A stretch of DNA of 6,063 nucleotides, from assembly GCA_044357345.1 (NCBI GenBank), contig JBIKPR010000107.1, positions 1 through 6,063 of the forward strand. Reading direction: 5' to 3'. The stretch's first letter is position 1. Each line of letters opens with the position of its first letter. A program made the translations under genes and the position numbers. The notes under the pieces are model-generated. The model was not told the origin of the DNA. It was given only the letters and a program-made list of their open reading frames with translations, and did no database searches. This DNA is from JABMMZ01 sp044357345. Its GTDB lineage: Bacteria > Bacteroidota > Bacteroidia > NS11-12g > UBA955. This document shows positions 1-5,896 of the stretch, piece by piece.

Positions 1-1780
1 TCGCATTTTTTTCAAAAATTTCTTTTCTTTGGGTATATGGCTCTGGATGTTTATTTAATCCTGTTTTATAGGCGCTGATGTAACCATAGGTAAATCTTAG
101 GGTACTGTTTGCATCTGGAATAAATTTCTTTTGATTGTAATTAATTCTTGCATCCAAAAGGGTGGGCATTAAATTGTTTAGTTGCATACTGATTGCCGCG
201 CTGCGGTCTTCAATTTCTTTTAGTATTGGCATCAAAACTTTCGCCAAGGTTCGAAGTTTACTTTTTTCTTTGTATACCATCCATGGAATAGAATCCATGT
301 TTTTCGTTAGCTGCTTTGCATCGTCTAAATAAGATTCTTCATAGGCTTGTTTTACCCATTTCTCAGGATTTTTTATTTTTTGTATCGATTTTACTTGTTG
401 GTTTTTCGGAAGCGCCTTCGCTCTTTTTATCATTTCCACTAAAAGGACTTGTTCTAAATCGTGATCCAACATATTGTTGCTAATTCCCAAAGCGCCTTTT
501 TTTCGCCAAGCATTCCACATCGTATCGTTGCTGGCCCCAGCTTTTGGGTTGCTAGATATGTATTTTTCAATTTTAATGGCATTAATAAGGGCGTTACATT
601 CTCTTCCAAACAAATTCAAAACCATATCGCGCTCAGCATTTGCCAATCTGATTTTGTACAAGCTGTCTATTTTATTCAAAAAATCGGTGCTTACACCTTT
701 CGATTTCATTTTGTCTTTTAATGCCTCTTGCTCTAGGGTTTTGATTTGCAACAAACCGGTTTGATTCAGGCCAAAAAGCTTGCCTTCAAAGTTTTTCTTC
801 GTATTTGCCAGCTGTTTGATGGTTCCAGCTAATTTCAAATATCTATTGCGGTCGTCTTTTCCCAAGGTCTCCATAGCGTTCATTTTAAATCCATACCAAT
901 TGCTTACAAACGGTAATACATATTGTTGTTGGTATTGAATGAACTGATATGGTTCTTGTCTGTAGGTTGTACCTGGGTATCCAAGTATAAATACTAAGTC
1001 TTTGTTCTTGCTGCCTTTTGGATTTATTTTTAAATGTTTTTTGGGAATGTAAGGGACGTTTTCAAGACTATAATCAGCCGGTTTGCCATCTTTTCCAACA
1101 TAGGCTCTAACAAAACTAAAATCACCCGTGTGTTTTGGCCACTCCCAATTGTCTGTTTCACCGCCAAACTCCCCAATCGTTCTTGGTGGAACGTATGCCA
1201 AACGGACATCTTTTAAGATTTGATAACGGAAAAGGGTGTAGCTGTAGCCAACAAACATTTCACTAATTTCAATGCTCAATTCGGGGTATTTGGCTTGTTC
1301 TTCTTTTTGCAGGCTTTCTATGTTTTTTCGAATGATGTCTTTTTTAGCCATCGGTTCCATGTTCAAATTAACACCATCTAAAATCTTGATGCTAACATCT
1401 TCGTAGCTCTTAGTTATTTTACAGGTCAAACTTGTTTTTAATTCTTTGCTTTTGTCACTGGCAAAAAAACCATTTTCCAAATAATCATTTTCTTTGGTAC
1501 TTAATCCTGCCACTGCGCCGAAAACACAATGGTGGTTGGTTACAATAAGCCCTTCTGCTGAAACAAAAGAACCTGTGCACCCTCCAAGTCTAACCAAGGC
1601 ATCTGTTAATGCAATTCCATCAGGATTGTAAATGTCTTTTTCTGAAATTTTAAATCCTGCTGCTTGTAAATCAACTTGTTTTAAATGGCTTAATGGGAAC
1701 ATTCCCTCATCTGCTTTGTGAGAGGGGAGTAAGATTAAACAGACCAAAAGCGCTGTGAAAAAAGCGTATGTTTTTAGCAT
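1..1780 (-). CDS. S46 family dipeptidyl-peptidase (DPP7/DPP11 type), 3' end beyond the window
   Basis: Serine exopeptidase of family S46, which releases dipeptides from the N-terminus of oligopeptides in the periplasm. About 593 residues are visible; full-length members are about 700-720. The ATG at 1780 is followed by a signal peptide (residues 1 to about 23, hydrophobic TALLVCLILLP), and the mature protein would begin DEGMF, close to the usual DEGMW. The GGCTGSFVS and TNHHC motifs (residues 66-85) carry the catalytic histidine, His84 by alignment. The DNWEWPKHTGDF stretch (209-221) carries the probable catalytic aspartate, Asp220. The helical regulatory domain follows. The visible part ends just after DANSTLRFTYG, so the GNSGSP-type catalytic serine and the residue separating DPP7 from DPP11 specificity lie beyond the left edge. 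The frame is open throughout the visible part. The gene lies about 45 bases downstream of the ABC ATPase on the same strand. No clear TAnnTTTG promoter is visible in that gap, so co-transcription is possible. Family assignment is very secure; substrate preference is unknown. Confidence 0.95.
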   Translation of the reverse strand, partial: MLKTYAFFTALLVCLILLPSHKADEGMFPLSHLKQVDLQAAGFKISEKDIYNPDGIALTDALVRLGGCTGSFVSAEGLIVTNHHCVFGAVAGLSTKENDYLENGFFASDKSKELKTSLTCKITKSYEDVSIKILDGVNLNMEPMAKKDIIRKNIESLQKEEQAKYPELSIEISEMFVGYSYTLFRYQILKDVRLAYVPPRTIGEFGGETDNWEWPKHTGDFSFVRAYVGKDGKPADYSLENVPYIPKKHLKINPKGSKNKDLVFILGYPGTTYRQEPYQFIQYQQQYVLPFVSNWYGFKMNAMETLGKDDRNRYLKLAGTIKQLANTKKNFEGKLFGLNQTGLLQIKTLEQEALKDKMKSKGVSTDFLNKIDSLYKIRLANAERDMVLNLFGRECNALINAIKIEKYISSNPKAGASNDTMWNAWRKKGALGISNNMLDHDLEQVLLVEMIKRAKALPKNQQVKSIQKIKNPEKWVKQAYEESYLDDAKQLTKNMDSIPWMVYKEKSKLRTLAKVLMPILKEIEDRSAAISMQLNNLMPTLLDARINYNQKKFIPDANSTLRFTYGYISAYKTGLNKHPEPYTQRKEIFEKNA

Positions 1781-1825
1781 ATGTTGTTGTATGTTGTTAA
1801 ATAATTTTAATGCTTGAAGGCAAGT

Positions 1826-2563
1826 TTATTCGAAATAACTTGCTTTAATGAATTGGTCAAGTTCCTTAATTTCCGTTTGGGCGTGTTTTAAATCTTCTCG
1901 GTTTCCTTCCCACCATTTTTGACCTTTGTAAAGGAAGATAATATGGTCGCCTATATCAAAAACAGTTTTCATGTCATGGCTATTGATGATGTTGGTGATG
2001 CCATACTCATGTGTTATTTCATTGATAAGTTCGTCGATCACTCTCGATGTAATTGGGTCTAAACCGCTATTGGGCTCATCACAAAACAAGTACTTTATAT
2101 CAAGTGCAATTGCTCTTGCGATGCCAACACGTTTTTTCATGCCTCCACTTATTTCACTTGGATATTTGTTGTTAATATTTTCCAAATTCACCCTTTTGAG
2201 GCAGAAATTGACACGATCGCGGCGCTCAGAAGCGTTCATTTTGCTAAACATTTCCAATGGAAATGCAATATTTTGTTCAACGGTTAATGAATCGAACAAG
2301 GCCGTGCCTTGAAACAGCATCCCAATTTCTCTTCTGACATCTCTTAAGTCTTGGTCTTCAAGAGCCAATAAATTTCTGCCATCAAATTCTATCATGCCGG
2401 TATCTGGTCTTTCTAAACCAACCATGCATTTCATCATGACACTTTTACCACCGCCACTGGCTCCTATGATTAAATTGTTTTTACCACTTAAAAACACGGC
2501 ATTGATGTCGTGCAGAACCTGACGGCCTTCAAAACTTTTGTTTACTTGCTTTAGTTCAATCAT
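1826..2563 (-). CDS. mlaF: MlaF-type ABC transporter ATP-binding protein (phospholipid/MCE transport)
   Basis: Cytoplasmic ATPase expected to power the adjacent MlaE-type permease in retrograde or anterograde phospholipid transport across the envelope. The 245-residue length is normal. All nucleotide-binding motifs are intact: Walker A GASGGGKS (34-41), Q-loop Gln85 in MLFQGTALFDSLTV, signature SGGMKKRVGIARA (139-151), Walker B YLFCDEP (158-164, Asp162/Glu163), D-loop SGLDP and H-loop His196 in INSHD. The SGGMKKR signature and the ALFDSLTV sequence are typical of the Mla/Ttg2A subfamily. The start chosen is the ATG at 2563, giving MIELKQVNKSF, a standard ABC N-terminus. The frame stays open upstream to an ATG at 2662, but that adds 33 unlikely residues lying inside the permease gene. 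The permease stop codon is one base before this start, which indicates an operon and translational coupling. The mlaF symbol rests on family resemblance and partner gene, not on proven orthology. Confidence 0.93.
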   Translation of the reverse strand: MIELKQVNKSFEGRQVLHDINAVFLSGKNNLIIGASGGGKSVMMKCMVGLERPDTGMIEFDGRNLLALEDQDLRDVRREIGMLFQGTALFDSLTVEQNIAFPLEMFSKMNASERRDRVNFCLKRVNLENINNKYPSEISGGMKKRVGIARAIALDIKYLFCDEPNSGLDPITSRVIDELINEITHEYGITNIINSHDMKTVFDIGDHIIFLYKGQKWWEGNREDLKHAQTEIKELDQFIKASYFE

Positions 2564-2564
2564 T

Positions 2565-3308
2565 TTACAATAAAATTTCGGCCAATATATAATCAAAAAA
2601 CAAAACCAATACAGAACTATACACCACAGCTTTGGTGCTCGACTCACCCACGCCCAATGCACCTCCGCTGGTGTAGTAACCTTGGTAACTGCTAACAGAA
2701 GTTATGATGAATGCAAAAGTGAAAGCTTTGATGGTGCTAAAAACCAAGGTAAATCCTTTGAAAGTTTCACGGGCGCCGCTTACAAATTCTTGATGGGTTA
2801 AAATTCCAGACAATTCGCCAGCCATATAACCACCATAAATACTTAAGGTAATGGCAATAAAGTTTAACAAAGGAATCATTACAACACCTGCGATAATTTT
2901 AGGCAATGCCAGATATGCTGGGGCATTGATGCCCATTACATCCAAGGCGTCAATTTGTTCACTAATACGCATGTTCCCAATTTCAGAGGCAATATGGGCT
3001 CCAACTTTACCTGAAAGTACCAAGCAAGTGATGGTAGGACCTAATTCCAGCATGGTGCTGTCCGATACAATTGTTCCAATGACCGACTTTGAAATCAATC
3101 CACTTACCAATTGGTAAGCGGTTTGCACGGTTGTAACAGCACCGATAAATAAGGCGGTGATGGCAACAATGGGCAAAGAACCAATGCCAATTTTGTACAT
3201 TTCATCAGAGATGCGTTTGAAAAAAATGTTTGTTTTTTCGGGCTTTGAAACCATTCCTTTGAGGAATAATAGGTACTGCCCAAAATGGAAAAAATAATTT
3301 TGATTCAT
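2565..3308 (-). CDS. mlaE: MlaE-family lipid ABC transporter permease
   Basis: Integral inner-membrane permease (MlaE/YrbE family) that works with the ATPase immediately downstream to move phospholipids between the inner membrane and an MCE protein. From the ATG at 3308 the protein has 247 residues. An N-terminal amphipathic stretch containing SKPEK is followed by hydrophobic segments, including LPIVAITALFIGAVTTVQ, LALPKIIAGVVMIPLLNFIAITLSIYG and SSVLVLFFDYILAEILL (each approximate). The family hallmark lies in the middle: GKVGAHIASEIGNMRISEQ followed by IDALDVMGINAPAYLALP. A second conserved block, GYYTSGGALGVGESSTKAVV, lies near the C-terminus. An in-frame ATG at 3347 would add 13 residues. 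I prefer 3308 because it places the KPEK motif at the usual distance from the N-terminus. A good Bacteroidota promoter lies at 3403-3432. No mlaD/MCE gene is adjacent in the window. Confidence 0.92.
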   Translation of the reverse strand: MNQNYFFHFGQYLLFLKGMVSKPEKTNIFFKRISDEMYKIGIGSLPIVAITALFIGAVTTVQTAYQLVSGLISKSVIGTIVSDSTMLELGPTITCLVLSGKVGAHIASEIGNMRISEQIDALDVMGINAPAYLALPKIIAGVVMIPLLNFIAITLSIYGGYMAGELSGILTHQEFVSGARETFKGFTLVFSTIKAFTFAFIITSVSSYQGYYTSGGALGVGESSTKAVVYSSVLVLFFDYILAEILL

Positions 3309-3390
3309 AAATGAAATAAAATGGGTGTAAATATAATCAAAACGCAAGTAGTTTAATTTTGAAAATATACACGGCCTTTGTGAATTGTAT

Positions 3391-3421
3391 TTTGAGGCAA
3401 ATCAAAAATATTGTAAGTTTG
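3391..3421 (+). promoter_or_regulatory. Bacteroidota-type promoter for the SDR gene, probably leaderless
   Basis: TTTG (3391-3394), a 19-base spacer and TAAGTTTG (3414-3421) match the Bacteroidota sigma consensus exactly. Only four bases separate the -7 element from the ATG at 3426, so the transcript should begin at or within a few bases of the start codon, with no room for a ribosome binding site. Its -7 box sits three bases from the -7 box of the divergent promoter. Confidence 0.65.
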
Positions 3422-3432
3422 AAACATGCAAA
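3403..3432 (-). promoter_or_regulatory. Bacteroidota-type promoter for the mlaE-mlaF block
   Basis: Read on the minus strand, TTTG (3432-3429) is followed after 18 bases by TATTTTTG (3410-3403), an exact match to the TAnnTTTG -7 element with an acceptable spacing. Transcription would start near 3396-3399, leaving a leader of about 90 bases to the ATG at 3308. The -33 box falls inside the first codons of the divergent dehydrogenase gene. This is a motif-based prediction; the start site is inferred. Confidence 0.55.
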
Positions 3433-4118
3433 AGATTGCCATCGTAACAGGAGGTTCCAAGGGAATTGGAGTTTCAATTGTTGAGAAATTATTAAAAGAA
3501 GATTTTTATGTTTTCACAATATCTCGAAGCAAGGGAGAATTGGGGCGCTTGGTCGACATTTATCCTGAAAATTTACAAATTGTGATAGCCGATTTATCTG
3601 TAAAATCTGAGGTTTATCAATCGATTGACGAAATAAAGGGGAAAATCAGTCACCTTGATATTCTTGTTAACAATGCAGGCGTGTTTATGCCTGGCAAATT
3701 ATCGGAAGAGCGCGACCACGATTATGAACTCCAAATGGCATTGAATGTCTCAGCTGCTTATTATATCAGCAAAGCGTTTATTCCAATGATGAAAACTAAG
3801 AAGGATGCTTATATTTTCAATATTTGTTCAACAGCAAGCATCATGGCTTATGAGAATGGTGCTTCCTATTGTATCAGTAAGCACGCTTTGCTTGGGATGT
3901 CTAGAGTAATGCGAAAAGAATTGATGAATGACGGCATCGCAGTGAGTTCGATATTGCCAGGAGCCACGCTAACAGACAGTTGGGCGGGCAGTGAATTGCC
4001 TGAATCTCGGTTTATGAAAACCAGCAGCATTTCAGATGCATTGTGGTTCGCATGGGCAAACCGTGAAAATTGTGTTTTAGAAGAGATTTTGTTGCGTCCG
4101 CGCCTGGGCGACATCTGA
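3426..4118 (+). CDS. Short-chain dehydrogenase/reductase (SDR) family oxidoreductase
   Basis: Cytoplasmic NAD(P)-dependent oxidoreductase of the classical SDR family, 230 residues, slightly shorter than the common 240-260. The Rossmann fold is complete. The cofactor glycine motif TGGSKGIG is at 8-15. ADLS (55-58) supplies the adenine-ring aspartate. NNAG is at 82-85. Asn107 belongs to the catalytic tetrad, followed by Ser135 (in NICSTAS), Tyr148 and Lys152 (YCISK), and the PG motif is at 178-179. Arg34 just after beta-strand 2 (ISRSK) leans toward NADPH, but this is inference. The substrate cannot be read from the sequence; 3-oxoacyl-ACP reductase-like and other carbonyl reductases share these motifs. 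The start is fixed by the TGGSKGIG position and by the promoter four bases upstream. The gene stands alone, diverging from mlaE and followed by a separate promoter for the next gene. Nothing suggests that it is damaged. Confidence 0.92.
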   Translation: MQKIAIVTGGSKGIGVSIVEKLLKEDFYVFTISRSKGELGRLVDIYPENLQIVIADLSVKSEVYQSIDEIKGKISHLDILVNNAGVFMPGKLSEERDHDYELQMALNVSAAYYISKAFIPMMKTKKDAYIFNICSTASIMAYENGASYCISKHALLGMSRVMRKELMNDGIAVSSILPGATLTDSWAGSELPESRFMKTSSISDALWFAWANRENCVLEEILLRPRLGDI

Positions 4119-4120
4119 TT

Positions 4121-4143
4121 TTAATTAACTGATTGTTAATTAA
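4121..4143 (+). repeat. AT-rich hairpin after the SDR gene, possible weak terminator
   Basis: A perfect 9-bp inverted repeat, TTAATTAAC (4121-4129) and GTTAATTAA (4135-4143), with a 5-base loop, begins two bases after the SDR stop codon. It is almost all A/T and lacks an immediate T-run; T-rich tracts come later (4159-4166 and 4172-4178). It may help end the SDR transcript, but it is a poor intrinsic terminator by usual criteria. Confidence 0.35.
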
Positions 4144-4175
4144 TTATAATATCTTAGGTTTTTTTTACCTCTTTT

Positions 4176-4208
4176 TTTGAAAAACTTGCAGCATTCGTGT
4201 TAAATTTG
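4176..4208 (+). promoter_or_regulatory. Bacteroidota-type promoter for the T9SS cargo gene
   Basis: TTTG (4176-4179), a 21-base spacer and TAAATTTG (4201-4208) match the TAnnTTTG consensus. Predicted transcription starts around 4212-4215, giving an AT-rich leader of about 30 bases before the ATG at 4243. A TTG at 4186-4188 is only 12 bases from the -7 box and is too close to serve as the -33 element. Confidence 0.6.
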
Positions 4209-4242
4209 GCGTCCAATAATTATAAGAAAATAATAATACGTC

Positions 4243-5562
4243 ATGAAAAGAATTTTATTTACAATCTTGGGCCTTGGACTGTTATCAGTTAATGCACAGG
4301 TAAAAGAAAAAATCAATTACGATTACCCGCAATTTAAAATAGTGGTTAAGAACGAGAACAAAAACGCCAATTCTAAGAGAGATGTTGGTAAAGGTTGGTT
4401 CGATTATGCAAGTGCATACAACGATTTCAATGGTGCTGGTATCACCAGTTTTGTTTCTTTCATCCAACCGGACACCAATCTTTACACTGTGCAAACAGAC
4501 GGTGCTAAAAGCAAAACTGGTTTTCATATTTTGGGCAGAGTAAACGATCCAAGAGATGAAGTTTTTTCTAACAACCCTGCAAGATTCTCTAGACACAACA
4601 CCTATACTTGGGATTCAATTCGTTTCACTCAGTTCTACGTTCGTTTTGCTGATTTTATGAAAGTTGGTGCTAATTTGGTTCCAATTGTTGACACAGTTTT
4701 TATTCAATATTTCTTGCCAGCTGGTTTGGATAACAAATCTTATGTTTACCAATCAGACCCAAGTAAAGCATTCTACTACTCTTGTCCAAAAGTTGCAGCC
4801 TACAATCCTAAAACAAGATTGAACGCAGGTGCATTCAAAACTGATACCATCTTCTTAACAAAAGCATTTGCTGATAGCGTAAGTTTAAACGGTGCTCAAA
4901 CCACTTTCTTCGGAAGACAAATTTCTATACCAGTTGGTGTATCAGTTCCTCACAATGAAACCAACCCTAATGCGAGCATAGTTGGTCACACAATTACTTT
5001 CAAACCAATGAAAAAGCCAGCAGTAGGTGATACAGGTATCGCATACAATGGTTCTACTTGGAACAAAAAATACAATATGTACGGTGTTAGATTGTATAGC
5101 AAAGCAGGTGTTTCTGTTGACAATTCTGACAAAGAAGCTCAAAACAATTCAGTTATCACAAACTTTGAAGTGGTGTACGGTCAAACAGTAAGTATCTTCA
5201 AATCATATTTACCAGGTACTGTATTCACAAATACAATTTTTGAAGGAACTGATTACCATTTAACCACAAATACTTTGAGCATTAAAAACGTAGATGCTAA
5301 TGGCAATGGTTTAGGAAATGTTTACCCTAACCCAAGCAACAGCAACAATGAAGTTTTTGTTCCTGTTAAATTGGCTTCAGCTCAAAACGTAACTTTAAGC
5401 ATCTATGATGTAACTGGCAAATTGGTTAAGACAATCAGTGCTGATTATGCTGCTGGTGACTTTGACGTTGCAGTTTCAACTTCAGGTTTAAGCAATGGCA
5501 TTTACACTTGCACAATGACTGCTGCTGATTTCACAGCAACGACTAAGTTTATATTGAACTAA
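4243..5562 (+). CDS. Secreted protein of unknown function with type IX secretion C-terminal sorting domain
   Basis: A 439-residue exported protein. Residues 1-18 form a Sec signal peptide (MKRILF, then a hydrophobic core) with likely cleavage at VNA-Q19. The last 80 residues or so (359-439) are a type A T9SS sorting domain. It begins NVYPNPSNS, continues with the strand pattern VTLSIYDVTGKLVKTI (383-398) and LSNGIYTCTM (416-425), and ends TTKFILN. Such domains direct cargo through the outer membrane and are then removed, often with anchoring to A-LPS. The intervening 340 residues are rich in Asn, Thr, Ser and aromatic residues and look beta-rich. I recognise no catalytic motif or named domain there, so the function is unknown; a surface structural or adhesion role is only a guess. 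The gene has its own promoter and a strong terminator, so it is probably monocistronic. The start is fixed by the signal peptide. Confidence 0.9.
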   Translation: MKRILFTILGLGLLSVNAQVKEKINYDYPQFKIVVKNENKNANSKRDVGKGWFDYASAYNDFNGAGITSFVSFIQPDTNLYTVQTDGAKSKTGFHILGRVNDPRDEVFSNNPARFSRHNTYTWDSIRFTQFYVRFADFMKVGANLVPIVDTVFIQYFLPAGLDNKSYVYQSDPSKAFYYSCPKVAAYNPKTRLNAGAFKTDTIFLTKAFADSVSLNGAQTTFFGRQISIPVGVSVPHNETNPNASIVGHTITFKPMKKPAVGDTGIAYNGSTWNKKYNMYGVRLYSKAGVSVDNSDKEAQNNSVITNFEVVYGQTVSIFKSYLPGTVFTNTIFEGTDYHLTTNTLSIKNVDANGNGLGNVYPNPSNSNNEVFVPVKLASAQNVTLSIYDVTGKLVKTISADYAAGDFDVAVSTSGLSNGIYTCTMTAADFTATTKFILN

Positions 5563-5579
5563 GTTACCATAAAACATTT

Positions 5580-5616
5580 AAAAAATCCCTGACAATTATT
5601 TTGTCAGGGATTTTTT
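5580..5616 (+). terminator. Strong rho-independent terminator of the T9SS cargo gene
   Basis: A perfect 16-bp stem (5580-5595 with 5601-5616), core ATCCCTGACAA, has a 5-base TTATT loop and is followed by T residues to 5617. It starts 18 bases after the cargo gene's stop codon. The A-run on its left side means it could also stop leftward transcription. The -33 box of the tRNA promoter overlaps its loop and descending arm. Confidence 0.9.
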
Positions 5617-5630
5617 TATGCTTACTTTTG
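5600..5630 (+). promoter_or_regulatory. Bacteroidota-type promoter for tRNA-Arg
   Basis: TTTG (5600-5603), a 19-base spacer and TACTTTTG (5623-5630) match the consensus exactly. Transcription would start near 5634-5637, leaving a 5' leader of about 14 bases for RNase P to remove before the tRNA begins at 5650. The -33 element lies inside the preceding terminator hairpin. Confidence 0.65.
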
Positions 5631-5649
5631 CAGTCCTTTAATAGGTAAT

Positions 5650-5723
5650 GCACCCGTAGCTCAATTGGATAGAGCACCTGACTACGGATCAGGAGGTTTG
5701 GGGTTCGAATCCCTACGGGTGCA
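5650..5723 (+). tRNA. tRNA-Arg (anticodon ACG)
   Basis: A complete 74-base cloverleaf. The acceptor stem is GCACCCG (5650-5656) with CGGGTGC (5716-5722) and discriminator A5723. The D-arm is GCTC/GAGC (5659-5662/5672-5675). The anticodon stem is CCTGA/TCAGG with loop CTACGGA, giving anticodon ACG at 5684-5686. The variable region is AGGTT. The T-arm is TGGGG/CCCTA (one G-T pair) with loop TTCGAAT. Anticodon ACG, normally edited to ICG by TadA, reads CGU, CGC and CGA. The CCA end is not encoded and must be added after transcription. It has its own promoter and is followed 13 bases later by a terminator hairpin. Confidence 0.97.
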
Positions 5724-5896
5724 CAAGATACAATGAATGCCAACTTTCGCAGAAAGTTGGCATTTTTATTTCCCCAAACCCAATCCAAGCCGCCAATAAG
5801 ATTTCAAATAAAAAACGAGATTAACTGGCGGCTTGAAGATTGGGTTGGGGGAATAAAAACCATTTTTAAAAAAAATTGGCATTCATTGTATCTTGT
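5723..5896. repeat. 174-base imperfect palindrome abutting the tRNA 3' end
   Basis: The outer arms, 5723-5743 and 5876-5896, are perfect 21-bp inverted copies. The inner arms also pair: 5786-5795 with 5826-5835, 5777-5785 with 5838-5846, 5772-5775 with 5847-5850, then a G-T pair and 5763-5770 with 5852-5859. This makes about 53 pairs with only small bulges. The apical loop is 5796-5825, and the unpaired parts are 5744-5762 (which belongs to the tRNA terminator) and 5860-5875. The right half reads, on the minus strand, as a degenerate copy of the left half, including a decayed terminator-like hairpin. It looks like an inverted duplication or a small non-autonomous palindromic element; I recognise no named family. 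Confidence 0.8.
5736..5767 (+). terminator. Rho-independent terminator of tRNA-Arg
   Basis: A perfect 12-bp stem, AATGCCAACTTT (5736-5747) with AAAGTTGGCATT (5753-5764), has a CGCAG loop and a T-run at 5763-5767. It begins 13 bases after the tRNA 3' end. Its left arm also pairs with a distal segment at 5876-5883, because it lies inside a larger palindrome. Confidence 0.85.

Noticed and set aside
461..764. Two overlapping rightward open frames of 86 and 96 codons
   Set aside because: They are antisense to the clearly coding S46 peptidase and have no domain, promoter or conserved feature.
1034..1216. 60-codon rightward open frame
   Set aside because: Antisense to the S46 peptidase, opposite the catalytic aspartate region, so its sequence is explained by that gene.
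1781..1825. Possible separate promoter for the S46 gene (TTG, 17 bases, TATTTAAC on the minus strand)
   Set aside because: The -7 element lacks the conserved TTTG end, so the match is too weak to claim.
1820..1843. 7-bp inverted repeat (GCAAGTT/AACTTGC) spanning the ATPase stop codon
   Set aside because: Could be an attenuator between the ATPase and the S46 gene, but the stem is short with a 10-base loop and no T-run follows on the minus strand. Not strong enough to annotate.
1971..3117. Rightward open frames at 1971-2312 and 2851-3117
   Set aside because: Antisense shadows of the ATPase and permease genes, whose motifs are intact on the other strand.
3866..5142. Leftward open frames at 3866-4114, 4285-4596 and 4942-5142
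   Set aside because: Antisense to the SDR and T9SS cargo genes, with no supporting signal.
5564..5788. 74-codon leftward open frame containing PVGIRTPNLLIRSQVLYPIELR
   Set aside because: This is the antisense translation of the tRNA-Arg gene, a well-known source of falsely predicted small proteins. It also crosses two terminators.
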